Shown here piece after piece: positions 52,802-62,748 of a DNA stretch of 64,000 nucleotides (within the stretch, counting starts at the first letter, position 1; every line of letters begins with the position of its first letter). The notes beneath the pieces were generated by a model. That model saw nothing but the letters and a program-made list of their open reading frames with translations. It was not told the DNA's origin and searched no databases. This stretch comes from Sulfurimicrobium sp964384915 (GTDB lineage: Bacteria; Pseudomonadota; Gammaproteobacteria; Burkholderiales; Sulfuricellaceae). The DNA is taken from positions 62,001-126,000 of the forward strand of contig CAYLMA010000001.1 in the NCBI GenBank assembly GCA_964384915.1, read 5' to 3'. The position numbers were made by a program, and so were the translations under genes.

Positions 52802-55800
52802 TTAAACCAGACGCTGGTGCAACTCCTGAAGGCTATACACCTGCAATTCCTTCATGTGTTGCATACCGATGCACGCCGCGCGCGCCCCGGACAAAGTCGT
52901 GTAATAGGTAATCCGGTTCTGCAAGGTCGCATGGCGGATGGCGTAGGAATCCTGAACCGCGCGCCTGTCCTCGACCGTGTTGATAATCAGGCTGATTTCG
53001 CCGTTCTTGATCAGATCGACGATATGCGGACGGCCTTCATGCACCTTATTGACCGCCGTGACCGGAATACCTGCCTCCTGAATGGCCGCTGCGGTACCGC
53101 GCGTGGCATACAGACCGAAACCGAGGCCAGACAAATTACGGGCGATGTCCAGCACCTTCTCCTTGTCCGAATTTCTGACGCTGATCAGCGCCTTTCCGCC
53201 CGAAGGCAGTTTCACGCTCGCGGCCATCTGCGACTTGAGGAAAGCTTCCGCAAAGGTATTGCCGACCCCCATGACCTCGCCTGTGGATTTCATTTCCGGG
53301 CCAAGGATAGGGTCCACGCCGGGGAACTTGATGAAGGGGAAAACCGCCTCCTTCACCGAGTAAAAAGGCGGGATCACTTCGCGCGTCACACCTTGCTGCT
53401 TCAGGCTCTGACCCACCATGCAGCGCGCAGCGACTTTGGCCAGCGACACGCCGGTCGCCTTTGAAACGAAGGGTACGGTACGTGAAGCGCGCGGATTGAC
53501 TTCCAGCACATAGACCGTCGACCCCTGAATGGCAAACTGGACGTTCATCAGCCCGACCACGTTCAAGCCCTTTGCCATGGCGACCGTCTGGCGCCGCAAC
53601 TCATCCTGGATCTCTTGCGACAGGCCATAAGGCGGCAGGGAACATGCCGAGTCGCCGGAATGCACGCCCGCCTCCTCGATGTGCTCCATGATGCCGCCGA
53701 TCAGCACATCAGCGCCGTCGCAGATGGCATCCACGTCCACTTCGGTGGCGTCATTCAGGAAACGATCAAGCAGCACCGGAGAATCATTGGAAACCTTGAC
53801 CGCCTCGCGCATGTAGCGCTCAAGGTCGGACTGCTGGTGCACGATCTCCATGGCGCGGCCGCCCAGCACATAGGAGGGACGCACCACCAGAGGATAGCCG
53901 ATCTCTTCCGCCGCCTTGATGGCCTCCTCCGGCGCACGCGCCGTGCGGTTGGGCGGCTGCTTGAGCTTGAGGTCGTGCAGCAGCTTCTGGAAACGCTCGC
54001 GGTCCTCGGCGGCGTCGATCATGTCGGGCGTGGTGCCGATGATGGGCACGCCGTTGGCTTCCAGGTCGCGCGCCAGCTTGAGCGGCGTCTGGCCGCCATA
54101 CTGCACGATCACGCCGTAAGGCTTCTCGACATGGACAATTTCCAGCACGTCTTCCAGCGTTAGCGGCTCGAAATACAGACGGTCTGAGGTATCGTAGTCG
54201 GTGGAAACGGTTTCCGGATTGCAGTTGACCATGATGGTTTCGTAACCGTCTTCGCGCATCGCGAATGCCGCATGTACGCAGCAATAGTCGAATTCGATGC
54301 CCTGGCCGATGCGGTTGGGTCCACCGCCCAGCACCATGATCTTTTTCTTGTCCGTGGGCACGGACTCACATTCTTCCTCGTAGCTCGAATACATGTAGGC
54401 GGTATGCGTGGCGAATTCGGCGGCGCAGGTGTCCACGCGCTTGTAAACCGGTCGCACACCCAGAGCATGACGCGTGTTGCGCACTTCATGCTGGGACACG
54501 CCCAGCAGTTTGCCGAGACGGCGATCCGCAAATCCGCTGCGCTTCAAGCGCCGCATCTCGTCGCGGGAGAGGTCGCCCAGCTTGCGGCCGGACAGCGCCT
54601 GCTCCTGCTCGACCAGGTCCTTCATTTGCGCCAGGAACCAGGGGTCTACGTGGGTCAACTGGTAAATCTTTTCCTGCGTCATGCCGCAGCGCATGGCATC
54701 CGCGATATACCAGATGCGTTCCGGGCCGGGCTCACCCAGCTCGGTTTCCAGCACATCGATATCCGTGGTTTTCTCATCCAGGCCGTCGTTGCCGGTTTCG
54801 AGGCCGCGCAGCGCTTTCTGCAGCGATTCCTGGAAAGTGCGGCCCATCGCCATCACCTCGCCCACCGATTTCATCTGGGTGGTCAGGCGGCTGTTGGCCT
54901 GGGGGAATTTTTCGAAAGCGAAACGCGGGATCTTGGTCACCACGTAATCGATGCTGGGCTCGAAAGACGCAGGCGTGGCGCCGCCGGTGATGTCGTTCTG
55001 CAGCTCGTCCAATGTATAGCCGATCGCCAGCTTGGCCGCCACCTTGGCGATGGGGAAACCCGTCGCCTTGGACGCCAGCGCCGAGGAGCGCGACACGCGC
55101 GGGTTCATCTCGATCACCACCATGTGCCCGTTTTTCGGGTTGATGCCGAACTGCACGTTGGAGCCGCCGGTTTCCACGCCGATTTCACGCAGCACCGCCA
55201 GGCTTGCGTTGCGCATGATCTGGTATTCGCGGTCCGTGAGAGTCTGGGCCGGTGCGACGGTGATGGAATCGCCGGTGTGCACGCCCATGGCGTCGAAGTT
55301 CTCGATCGAACAGATGATGATGCAGTTGTCCTTCTTGTCCCGCACCACCTCCATCTCGTATTCTTTCCAGCCGATCACCGACTCCTCGATCAGCAGTTCG
55401 CGCGTTGGAGACGCCTCCAGGCCGCGCTCGCAGATGGCGACGAACTCTTCCTTGTTGTAGGCGATGCCGCCGCCGGAACCGCCCATCGTGAAAGAGGGGC
55501 GGATAATGGTGGGATAGCCCACCATGGCCTGCACCTGGAAGGCCTCTTCGAGGCTGTGGGCAATGGCGGCGCGCGGGCAGGCGAGACCGATCTTCTCCAT
55601 CGCCTTCTTGAACTTTTCGCGGTCCTCGGCCTTGTCGATCGCCTCGCGGGTCGCGCCTATCATCTCTACCGAATATTTTTCCAGCACCCCGTGCCGGGCC
55701 AAGTCCAGCGCGCAATTCAATGCAGTCTGCCCACCCATGGTGGGCAGCAGCACGTCAGGGCGCTCTTTCTCGATGATTTTTTCCACCACCTGCCAGGTAA

Positions 55801-56005
55801 TTGGCTCGATGTAGGTGGCATCCGCCATGCCCGGATCGGTCATGATGGTGGCGGGATTGGAGTTCACCAGGATGACGCGGTAACCCTCCTCGCGCAGGGC
55901 CTTGCACGCCTGGGCGCCGGAGTAATCGAATTCACAGGCCTGGCCGATGACGATCGGGCCGGCGCCGATGATAAGGATGGATTTTATGTCGGTACGTTTT
56001 GGCAT
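52802..56005 (-). CDS. carB: Carbamoyl-phosphate synthase large subunit
   Basis: A 1067-residue enzyme with two ATP-grasp halves (SFTMGGSGGGIAYN in the first; VLGGGPNRIGQGIEFDYCC between) and a C-terminal allosteric domain. It makes carbamoyl phosphate for pyrimidines and arginine. Partner carA lies 85 bases upstream across a heptamer array. Confidence 0.98.
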   Translation of the reverse strand: MPKRTDIKSILIIGAGPIVIGQACEFDYSGAQACKALREEGYRVILVNSNPATIMTDPGMADATYIEPITWQVVEKIIEKERPDVLLPTMGGQTALNCALDLARHGVLEKYSVEMIGATREAIDKAEDREKFKKAMEKIGLACPRAAIAHSLEEAFQVQAMVGYPTIIRPSFTMGGSGGGIAYNKEEFVAICERGLEASPTRELLIEESVIGWKEYEMEVVRDKKDNCIIICSIENFDAMGVHTGDSITVAPAQTLTDREYQIMRNASLAVLREIGVETGGSNVQFGINPKNGHMVVIEMNPRVSRSSALASKATGFPIAKVAAKLAIGYTLDELQNDITGGATPASFEPSIDYVVTKIPRFAFEKFPQANSRLTTQMKSVGEVMAMGRTFQESLQKALRGLETGNDGLDEKTTDIDVLETELGEPGPERIWYIADAMRCGMTQEKIYQLTHVDPWFLAQMKDLVEQEQALSGRKLGDLSRDEMRRLKRSGFADRRLGKLLGVSQHEVRNTRHALGVRPVYKRVDTCAAEFATHTAYMYSSYEEECESVPTDKKKIMVLGGGPNRIGQGIEFDYCCVHAAFAMREDGYETIMVNCNPETVSTDYDTSDRLYFEPLTLEDVLEIVHVEKPYGVIVQYGGQTPLKLARDLEANGVPIIGTTPDMIDAAEDRERFQKLLHDLKLKQPPNRTARAPEEAIKAAEEIGYPLVVRPSYVLGGRAMEIVHQQSDLERYMREAVKVSNDSPVLLDRFLNDATEVDVDAICDGADVLIGGIMEHIEEAGVHSGDSACSLPPYGLSQEIQDELRRQTVAMAKGLNVVGLMNVQFAIQGSTVYVLEVNPRASRTVPFVSKATGVSLAKVAARCMVGQSLKQQGVTREVIPPFYSVKEAVFPFIKFPGVDPILGPEMKSTGEVMGVGNTFAEAFLKSQMAASVKLPSGGKALISVRNSDKEKVLDIARNLSGLGFGLYATRGTAAAIQEAGIPVTAVNKVHEGRPHIVDLIKNGEISLIINTVEDRRAVQDSYAIRHATLQNRITYYTTLSGARAACIGMQHMKELQVYSLQELHQRLV

Positions 56006-56011
56006 GAAGGC

Positions 56012-56094
56012 GTGAAGGGTGAAAGGTGAAGGGTGAAGAGTGAGATCGCCGCGGTTTCAGCAGGCGTGAACACATTTCACATTTCACATTTCAC
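56012..56094. repeat. Heptamer array between carA and carB
   Basis: GTGAAGG-type heptamers (56012-56046, five units with substitutions) and three inverted ATTTCAC units (56074-56094) lie in the carA-carB gap. They could form a stem on the operon mRNA. Confidence 0.65.
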
Positions 56095-57221
56095 GATCTT
56101 TCTCTCATTAATTTTATGAAACGGTCAAACAGGTAAGCCACATCGTGTGGCCCCGGGCTCGCTTCCGGGTGCCCCTGGAAGCTGAACGCCGGCACATCGG
56201 TGCGGGCAATACCCTGATTGCTGCCGTCAAACAGGGATTTGTGCGTTACACGCAGAGTGGCGGGCAGCGAGGCCGGATCGACTGCAAAACCGTGATTCTG
56301 GCTGGTGATCATCACCCGACCGCTGTCCAGATCCTGCACCGGATGGTTGGCTCCATGGTGGCCGAATTTCATTTTCATGGTTCTGGCGCCCGAGGCCAAA
56401 GCCAGCAACTGGTGGCCAAGACAGATGCCAAAAGTGGGGATTTTTTTCTCCAGCACTTTCCGGATCGCGCTGATGGCGTAATCGCACGGCTCCGGGTCAC
56501 CCGGGCCATTGGACAGAAACACGCCATCCGGGTTGAGCTTGAACACCTCTTCCACCGGCGTTTGCGCCGGCAGGATGGTGACCTTGCAGCCGCGTTCGGC
56601 GAGCATGCGCAGGATATTGCGCTTGACGCCAAAATCGTAGGCCACGACATGGTATTTAGGCGTTGCTTGCCGGCTGAAGCCGCCCCCCAGCTTCCACTCG
56701 CCCTCCAGCCAGACTTCGCTGCTGGTGCGCGACACCACCTTGGCCAGGTCCATGCCCGCGAGGCCGGCAAAGCCGCGCGCCAGCTCCAGCGCACGGGCCT
56801 CGTCCACCTCGCCCGCCATCAGGCAGCCGCCCTGGGCGCCCTTGTCGCGCAGGATGCGCGTCAGCTTGCGGGTATCGACATCGGCAATCGCCACCACCTT
56901 GTGGCGCTTGAGGTATTGCGACAGGGTTTCCGTTTCGCGCCAACTGCTGGACAGCAAGGGCAGGTCGCGGATCACCAGCCCGGCGGCATGAATCCCCGCG
57001 GACTCGGCATCCTCCGGATTGGCGCCGGTGTTGCCGATGTGGGGATAAGTCAGGGTAACGATCTGGCGGCAGTAGGAGGGGTCGCTAAGGATTTCCTGGT
57101 AACCGGTAAGGGCGGTATTGAACACCACCTCACCCACGGCATGGCCTGTCGCGCCAATGGAAATACCGCGAAACACTGTCCCATCTGCGAGCACAAGTAT
57201 GGCTGGCTGGTGTTGCGGCAC
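56091..57221 (-). CDS. carA: Carbamoyl-phosphate synthase small subunit
   Basis: A 376-residue glutamine amidotransferase subunit. The class I triad cysteine lies in GICLGHQLLA, with a histidine and glutamate in FQGHPEASP. The GTG start at 57221 has GGAGAG about 5 bases upstream and yields the usual size (E. coli 382); longer in-frame starts have no family resemblance. Confidence 0.97.
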   Translation of the reverse strand: MPQHQPAILVLADGTVFRGISIGATGHAVGEVVFNTALTGYQEILSDPSYCRQIVTLTYPHIGNTGANPEDAESAGIHAAGLVIRDLPLLSSSWRETETLSQYLKRHKVVAIADVDTRKLTRILRDKGAQGGCLMAGEVDEARALELARGFAGLAGMDLAKVVSRTSSEVWLEGEWKLGGGFSRQATPKYHVVAYDFGVKRNILRMLAERGCKVTILPAQTPVEEVFKLNPDGVFLSNGPGDPEPCDYAISAIRKVLEKKIPTFGICLGHQLLALASGARTMKMKFGHHGANHPVQDLDSGRVMITSQNHGFAVDPASLPATLRVTHKSLFDGSNQGIARTDVPAFSFQGHPEASPGPHDVAYLFDRFIKLMRERS

Positions 57222-57345
57222 AAGAACTCTCCGAATCTGTATCGAGGGGGCTCGAACCGCCCCCGGACATGCAAAGCGGGACGGGCTCTCCGCCCATCCC
57301 GCCTGCACTAACTGCGTGAAATTATACCGTAATCCTGGGTTTGAT

Positions 57346-58152
57346 TCAACGCAGGCCGAGCACATCCTGCATGTCATACAGGCCAGCGCCCCGCCCGGCA
57401 AGGAAACGCGCCGCACGCAGGGCGCCAAGGGCAAAAGTGGCGCGACTGCTGGCCTTGTGGGTGATTTCCACGCGCTCGCCTATGCCGGCGAACAAAACCG
57501 TGTGGTCGCCCACGATGTCGCCACCACGCACAGTGGCAAAGCCGATCGTGGAGGGTGAACGCTCGCCGGTCACGCCTTCACGGCCATATACCGCGCACTC
57601 CGCCAGATCACGCCCCAACGCCTCCGCCACCACCTCACCCAGACGCAGGGCCGTGCCCGAAGGCGCATCCACCTTGTGACGATGATGCGCCTCAAGCACT
57701 TCGATATCGTAACCTTCGTTCAGCACCCGGGCTGCCGTATCCAGCAGCTTGAACAGCAGATTGACGCCCACGCTCATGTTGGGCGCGAAAACAATGCCGC
57801 AGTCGTGACTGACATCGAAAATCTTTTCCTTTTGCTCGGGGGTAAAGCCGGTCGTACCGATCACCATCTTCACGCCGTGCATGCGGCACAGCTCCATGTG
57901 CTGCAACGTCGCTTCGGGGCGAGTGAAGTCGACCAGCACATCGCAGCCTCGCAGCGCGGCGGCGGCATCCTCGCGAATCAGCACGCCATTGGGCGAACCA
58001 ATCAATTCGCCTGAATCCTTGCCCAGATACGGGCTGCCCGCCCGTTCCAGCGCGGCATGGACACGCATATCCGGCATTTGAGCCACCGCTTCCAACAGGG
58101 CGCGCCCCATTCTTCCCGAACTACCTGCAATCGCAATATTCAGCATACTCAT
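57346..58152 (-). CDS. dapB: 4-hydroxy-tetrahydrodipicolinate reductase
   Basis: A 268-residue enzyme of lysine and meso-diaminopimelate synthesis. NAD(P)-binding IAGSSGRMGRALLEAV, and catalytic region EAHHRHKVDAPSGTAL. The ATG at 58152 overlaps the bamE stop (ATGA). Links lysC products to the cell wall. Confidence 0.97.
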   Translation of the reverse strand: MSMLNIAIAGSSGRMGRALLEAVAQMPDMRVHAALERAGSPYLGKDSGELIGSPNGVLIREDAAAALRGCDVLVDFTRPEATLQHMELCRMHGVKMVIGTTGFTPEQKEKIFDVSHDCGIVFAPNMSVGVNLLFKLLDTAARVLNEGYDIEVLEAHHRHKVDAPSGTALRLGEVVAEALGRDLAECAVYGREGVTGERSPSTIGFATVRGGDIVGDHTVLFAGIGERVEITHKASSRATFALGALRAARFLAGRGAGLYDMQDVLGLR

Positions 58153-58556
58153 TCCGGTTTAGTCACTGGCTGGACTTCAACAGATGCGGCTTCAGCCGCC
58201 GGCTTGGCGCTTCCGGCCGGCACCACGTCGCCCTCGATACGCAGCAGCAAATCATTCTCAAACACCACCGTGACTCGGCGCTGCTCCGTCAACTTTCCGG
58301 CCTTCTGAAAGCGATAGACGTAATCCCAGCGGTTAGGATGAAAAACATCCGCCACCAGCGGCGTACCCAGCGCAAAACGCACTTGGGACTTGGTCATGCC
58401 GGGCTTGAGGCGGGACAACATGTCCTGCGTCACCACGTTGCCCTGCTGGATGTCGATCTTGTAAACCGACGGAGCCATGGGAATATAGGAACAGGCCGGC
58501 AGGAGCAATGCCAGGACAATTATGGATAGGCGCATGAGAGAGCTTTTGTTGTTCAT
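58149..58556 (-). CDS. bamE: Outer-membrane assembly lipoprotein BamE
   Basis: A 135-residue lipoprotein with lipobox LLPACS; the SmpA/OmlA fold shows YKIDIQQGNVVTQDMLSRL, KPGMTKSQVRFALGTPL and FHPNRWDYVYRF. It is a BAM-complex subunit. A later ATG at codon 8 could start the signal peptide. Divergent from fur, as often seen. Confidence 0.95.
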   Translation of the reverse strand: MNNKSSLMRLSIIVLALLLPACSYIPMAPSVYKIDIQQGNVVTQDMLSRLKPGMTKSQVRFALGTPLVADVFHPNRWDYVYRFQKAGKLTEQRRVTVVFENDLLLRIEGDVVPAGSAKPAAEAASVEVQPVTKPE

Positions 58557-58604
58557 GAAAGACTTATATTATGATAGCCCAATTTGACGTTTCGAGCATA
58601 CCGC

Positions 58605-59030
58605 ATGAGCCAGCCCAATGATCTGAAAAACGTCGGCCTCAAAGCCACGCTGCCACGCCTGAAGATTCTCAACCTGTTCGAAACCAACGAAGTCCGCCAC
58701 CTTGCCGCCGAAGACGTGTACCGCATCCTGCTGGCGGATGGCGTGGACGTCGGCCTGGCAACGGTTTACCGCGTCCTGACGCAGTTCGAGGCTGCAGGGC
58801 TGCTGGTGCGCCACCACTTTGAAGGCGGCAAGGCGGTGTTCGAGCTCAATCAGGGCCATCACCACGACCACCTGGTATGCTTGCAATGCGGCCTGGTGGA
58901 AGAATTCTACGACCCGGAAATCGAACGGCGTCAGGAGCAGATTGCCATGGAGCGGGGGTTCCGTATCCAGGAGCACTCGCTTTACCTCTACGCCGACTGC
59001 CTCAAGGACAACTGCCCGCACAAGGAGTAG
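58605..59030 (+). CDS. fur: Ferric uptake regulator Fur
   Basis: A 141-residue metal-dependent repressor. Winged HTH (VDVGLATVYRVLTQFEAAGL), metal site HHHDH at 85-89, and cysteine pairs C92-C95 and C132/C137. The ATG at 58605 matches the family start. The Fur regulon would cover iron and heme genes such as hemB and hemH. Confidence 0.97.
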   Translation: MSQPNDLKNVGLKATLPRLKILNLFETNEVRHLAAEDVYRILLADGVDVGLATVYRVLTQFEAAGLLVRHHFEGGKAVFELNQGHHHDHLVCLQCGLVEEFYDPEIERRQEQIAMERGFRIQEHSLYLYADCLKDNCPHKE

Positions 59031-59038
59031 CCTGAAAC

Positions 59039-60697
59039 TTACTGCAAGCCCAGCATCTCAGCCGCATGCTGCCGGGTAGTATCGGTGATGGTCACGCCAC
59101 CGAGCATGCGGGCCACTTCCTCGATACGCCGAGGCTGGTCAAGAACAGCAATTCGGCTCACCACCTGGCCATCGTGAGTGGTCTTGCTCACCTGCCAATG
59201 GTGATGCCCCAGGGCTGCCACCTGGGGCAGGTGGGTAATACACAGTACCTGGCGTTCGCTCCCCAGTCCTTGCAGCATTTTCCCCACCACTTCCGCCACG
59301 CCGCCGCCGATCCCCACATCCACCTCGTCGAAAATCAGGGTAGGCACTGCAGCCACTTTACTGGTCACCACCTGAATCGCCAGGCTGATGCGCGACAACT
59401 CGCCGCCGGAAGCCACCTTGGCAAGGGGTTTTGCCGCCAGGCTGGAATGCGAGCTCACCAAAAACTCGACCTGCTCCAGGCCGTGTGCATTGCCCTCTGC
59501 CAAGGCATGGAGCGCCACTTCGAAACGACCGCCCGCCATCGCCAGTTGCTGCATCGCCTCGCTCACTTTCGAGCCCAGTTCCTGCGCCGTCAGCCGTCGA
59601 GCCGAGCTCAATTCCTTGGCGCTGGCCAAATAAACCGCCTGCGCTTCTGCTTCAAGCCGCTGCAACACCTCTGCAGAGCCAAGCCGCTGCAACCCTTCCA
59701 GCCGGGCAGCGCTCTCCTCCAATAGCTGCGGCAAAGCGTCCGCCGCTACCCGGTACTTGCGCGCCATATCATGCACTTGTTCCAGCCGCTGCTCGATCTG
59801 GCGCAAGCGATCAGGGTCCATATCCAGACGCTGCACATAATGACGCAGGCCGTATGCCGCCTCCTGCATCTGCGCGGCAGCCGAATCAAGAATAGCCAAT
59901 GGCTCGCCCAGAGCTGGATCAAACTCCACCACCTTGTTGATCCGCCCGATCAGCCCATTGAGCTGGGACAGCAAAGCCTGATCGCCTTCGGCAAGGAGCT
60001 CCACTGCGTATTGCGCATTTTCCAGCAAGCTCGCGGAATGCGCGAGGCGGGCGTGCTCCGCCTGCAACTCCGGCCACTCCTCCGGTCCCAGGCCAAGCGT
60101 TTGCAATTCGCGCACTTGCCATTCGAGCTGTTCCAGTTCGGCCTCCGCAGCGGCAGAATCCCTCTCCCAGGCCAGGTAACGCTCACGCACGGCCTGCCAA
60201 TCGCGGTAATGGCGGGCCACTTCGCGCGCTGAATCACCCAGCCCGGCATACCCATCGAGAAGTTCGCGTTGCGCCGGGGATTTGAGCAGAGACTGGTGCG
60301 CATGCTGGCCATGAATATCGACCAGGCACTCCCCCGCCTCGCGCAACTGCTGCAGGGTCACGGCACTGCCATTGATAAACGAACGCGAGCGCCCACTCGC
60401 ATCAATTACGCGGCGCATCAAGCACAAGCCGGGCTCGTCCGCCAGGCCGTTTTCATCCAGCCAGGCCTGGAGCAGAGGAATTTTCGTGCACTCGAACTCC
60501 GCCGACAATTCAGCCCGCTCGCTGCCGGCGCGCACCACCCCGGCATCGGCCCGCTCCCCCAGCACCAGGGCCAGGGCATCAATCAGGATGGATTTGCCGG
60601 CACCGGTTTCCCCGGTCAGGACGGTAAAGCCGGGCTTGAACTCCAGCTCCAGCCGGTCAACGATGACGAAATCGCGGATACTTAAGGAAAGCAGCAT
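59039..60697 (-). CDS. recN: DNA repair ATPase RecN
   Basis: A 552-residue SMC-like protein for double-strand break repair. N-terminal Walker A GETGAGKS, coiled-coil middle with leucine/alanine heptads, C-terminal signature and Walker B (LIFDEVDVGIGG). The ATG at 60697 starts the family pattern LLSLSIRDFVIVD. Confidence 0.96.
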   Translation of the reverse strand: MLLSLSIRDFVIVDRLELEFKPGFTVLTGETGAGKSILIDALALVLGERADAGVVRAGSERAELSAEFECTKIPLLQAWLDENGLADEPGLCLMRRVIDASGRSRSFINGSAVTLQQLREAGECLVDIHGQHAHQSLLKSPAQRELLDGYAGLGDSAREVARHYRDWQAVRERYLAWERDSAAAEAELEQLEWQVRELQTLGLGPEEWPELQAEHARLAHSASLLENAQYAVELLAEGDQALLSQLNGLIGRINKVVEFDPALGEPLAILDSAAAQMQEAAYGLRHYVQRLDMDPDRLRQIEQRLEQVHDMARKYRVAADALPQLLEESAARLEGLQRLGSAEVLQRLEAEAQAVYLASAKELSSARRLTAQELGSKVSEAMQQLAMAGGRFEVALHALAEGNAHGLEQVEFLVSSHSSLAAKPLAKVASGGELSRISLAIQVVTSKVAAVPTLIFDEVDVGIGGGVAEVVGKMLQGLGSERQVLCITHLPQVAALGHHHWQVSKTTHDGQVVSRIAVLDQPRRIEEVARMLGGVTITDTTRQHAAEMLGLQ

Positions 60698-60717
60698 GAT
60701 TGCCTGGCAATGTGGGT

Positions 60718-60795
60718 TGGGGAATGGGCAATGAGTGACGGGGAATGGGAAAAACCGGGGGGGCTGCACATCGCCCATCCCCCATCACCCATTAC
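60718..60795. repeat. GATGGG-type palindromic repeat between recN and nadK
   Basis: Units like GGAATGGGCAATGAG and the inverted CCCATCCCCCATCACCCATT make an imperfect fold-back in the recN-nadK gap. Confidence 0.55.
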
Positions 60796-60803
60796 CAGCC
60801 CTT

Positions 60804-61676
60804 TCACAGCTTTTCCCCCCAGCGCAGCTTCTGGCGCAAGGTATCGTAATAACTATGCCCCAAAGGATGAAGCAGCCGGATATTTTTTTCGGAGCGGCGC
60901 ACCACCACCCAATCGTTCTGCTGCAACTCCATGTGGCTCTGTCCATCGAAGTGAGCACTGACATCCACCGCATGCAGGACCAGGATTTCCATCACGCTGT
61001 GGCTATTGACGGCAATCGGCCGGTTGCTCAAGGTATGCGGGCAAATCGGCACCAGCACCATGGCCTCCAAAGTGGGATGCAGGATGGGGCCGCCGGCGGA
61101 AAGCGCATAAGCTGTCGATCCGGTAGGCGTGGCCACCACCAGGCCGTCGGAACGCTGGCTATAGACAAACTGGCCATCAATGAAAACTTCCAGCTCGATC
61201 AGGCGCCCGGACACACCCTTGCTCACCACCACATCGTTAAACGCATAGGCCTGCGAAATGATCTGCCCCTGGCGGCGCACGGCAGTATGGAGCAGGAAAC
61301 GTTCCTCGGCGGCGTATTCGCCATCGAGGATCTCATCCATGGTTTCCAGCATGCCTTCGATAGAGACATCCGTCAGGAAACCCAGACGGCCCTGGTTCAC
61401 GCCCACCAGCGGCACGTCATATTCGACCAGTTCGCGCGCGATATTCAACATCGTGCCATCCCCCCCCATGACCACGGCCAGATCGGCGCGCGCGCCGATC
61501 TCCTCCATGCTCACCGCGGCGTAGGGCGCGGAGCCGATGCGTTCCGCGGTCTGCTGCGACAGCAGCACCTCAAGCTTGCGCTGATCGAGGAAAGACGCCA
61601 GACGCAACAGCGGTTCGCCAAGTTCGGCGCTATTGTATTTGCCGATCAGGGCAATGGTCTGGAAGGGGGTTGTCAT
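60804..61676 (-). CDS. nadK: NAD kinase
   Basis: A 290-residue enzyme that makes NADP from NAD. The family GGDGT motif is in LAVVMGGDGTMLN, and TPTGSTAYALSAGGPIL contains the NAD site. The ATG at 61676 was preferred to a longer frame from 61736. Divergent from hrcA. Confidence 0.96.
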   Translation of the reverse strand: MTTPFQTIALIGKYNSAELGEPLLRLASFLDQRKLEVLLSQQTAERIGSAPYAAVSMEEIGARADLAVVMGGDGTMLNIARELVEYDVPLVGVNQGRLGFLTDVSIEGMLETMDEILDGEYAAEERFLLHTAVRRQGQIISQAYAFNDVVVSKGVSGRLIELEVFIDGQFVYSQRSDGLVVATPTGSTAYALSAGGPILHPTLEAMVLVPICPHTLSNRPIAVNSHSVMEILVLHAVDVSAHFDGQSHMELQQNDWVVVRRSEKNIRLLHPLGHSYYDTLRQKLRWGEKL

Positions 61677-61715
61677 GGCCGGAATTATAACCGGAAGTTG
61701 TTGTAAAATATCCGG

Positions 61716-62732
61716 ATGATCAATGAACGCGCCCAACTCCTGCTCAAGACCCTGATCGAGCGTTACATCGCCGAAGGCCAGCCGGTCGGCTCGCGCACCC
61801 TATCCAAGCACTCCGGGCTCGACCTGTCCGCCGCCACCATCCGCAATGCCATGGCGGACCTGGAGGAAATGGGCTTCATCATCAGCCCGCATACGTCCTC
61901 CGGAAGGGTTCCAACGCCGCGCGGATACCGCTTTTTCGTCGACACCCTGCTCAAGATACAACCTCTCGACGCCGCGCAGGTGCACCAACTGGAAAACCAG
62001 CTGCACCCATCCGACAAGCAACAACTCATCGCTTCTGCCTCGCGGCTGCTGTCGGACCTGACCCAGTTCGCGGGCATCGTGATGACGCCCAAGCGCCACT
62101 CGCCAACTTTCCGCCACCTGGAATTTTTGCCGCTGTCGGAAAAACGCATTCTGCTGATCATCGTCACCACCGACGACAATGTTCAGAACCGCATCCTCTT
62201 GACCGACAAATCCTATACGGCAGCGGAACTGGCCCAGGCCGCCAACTTTTTCAACCAGAACTATGCCGGCTGCACCCTGGAAGGCGCGCGCACCCGCATG
62301 CAGGAGGAGCTGAAACGCCTGCACCTCAACCTGACCACGCTCATGTCCGCCGCGCTTGAAGCCAGCAGCCAGGCGCTCGAACCCAGCGATGGTTATGTCC
62401 TGTCAGGCGAAAAAAACCTGTTGCACGTGGATGACCTGTCTTCCAACATGACCTCGTTACGCAAACTGTTTGACGCCTTTGAACAGAAAACCACGCTGAT
62501 CCAACTGCTGGATGTCAGCCAGGGCGCGCAGGGCGTGCAGATCTTCATCGGCGGAGAGTCGGGCCACGTCCCGCTGGACGAATGCAGCGTCGTCACCGCC
62601 CCCTATGAAGTGGACGGCCAGGTGGTCGGCACCCTGGGCGTCATCGGCCCGACCCGCATGGCTTATGAACGCGTCATTCCGATCGTGGACGTCACCGCCA
62701 AGCTGCTTGGCAGCGCGCTTTCCTACCACTAG
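61716..62732 (+). CDS. hrcA: Heat-inducible repressor HrcA
   Basis: A 338-residue regulator of the CIRCE regulon (groESL, dnaKJ). N-terminal winged helix (PVGSRTLSKHSGLDLSAATI, EMGFIISPHTSSGRVPT) and a GAF-like C-terminal domain. No CIRCE element was found before it. A grpE gene would be expected downstream in such clusters, but only hemH follows here. Confidence 0.96.
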   Translation: MINERAQLLLKTLIERYIAEGQPVGSRTLSKHSGLDLSAATIRNAMADLEEMGFIISPHTSSGRVPTPRGYRFFVDTLLKIQPLDAAQVHQLENQLHPSDKQQLIASASRLLSDLTQFAGIVMTPKRHSPTFRHLEFLPLSEKRILLIIVTTDDNVQNRILLTDKSYTAAELAQAANFFNQNYAGCTLEGARTRMQEELKRLHLNLTTLMSAALEASSQALEPSDGYVLSGEKNLLHVDDLSSNMTSLRKLFDAFEQKTTLIQLLDVSQGAQGVQIFIGGESGHVPLDECSVVTAPYEVDGQVVGTLGVIGPTRMAYERVIPIVDVTAKLLGSALSYH

Positions 62733-62748
62733 GGGACCTCTGAAAAAC

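Noticed and set aside
54272..56029. Long open frame of 585 codons on the plus strand opposite carB
   Set aside because: carB is unmistakable on the other strand; the frame is histidine-rich and low in family-like pattern, as expected for the antisense of a GC-rich gene.
61677..61715. CIRCE operator before hrcA
   Set aside because: The gap between nadK and hrcA is 39 bases and contains no CIRCE inverted repeat.
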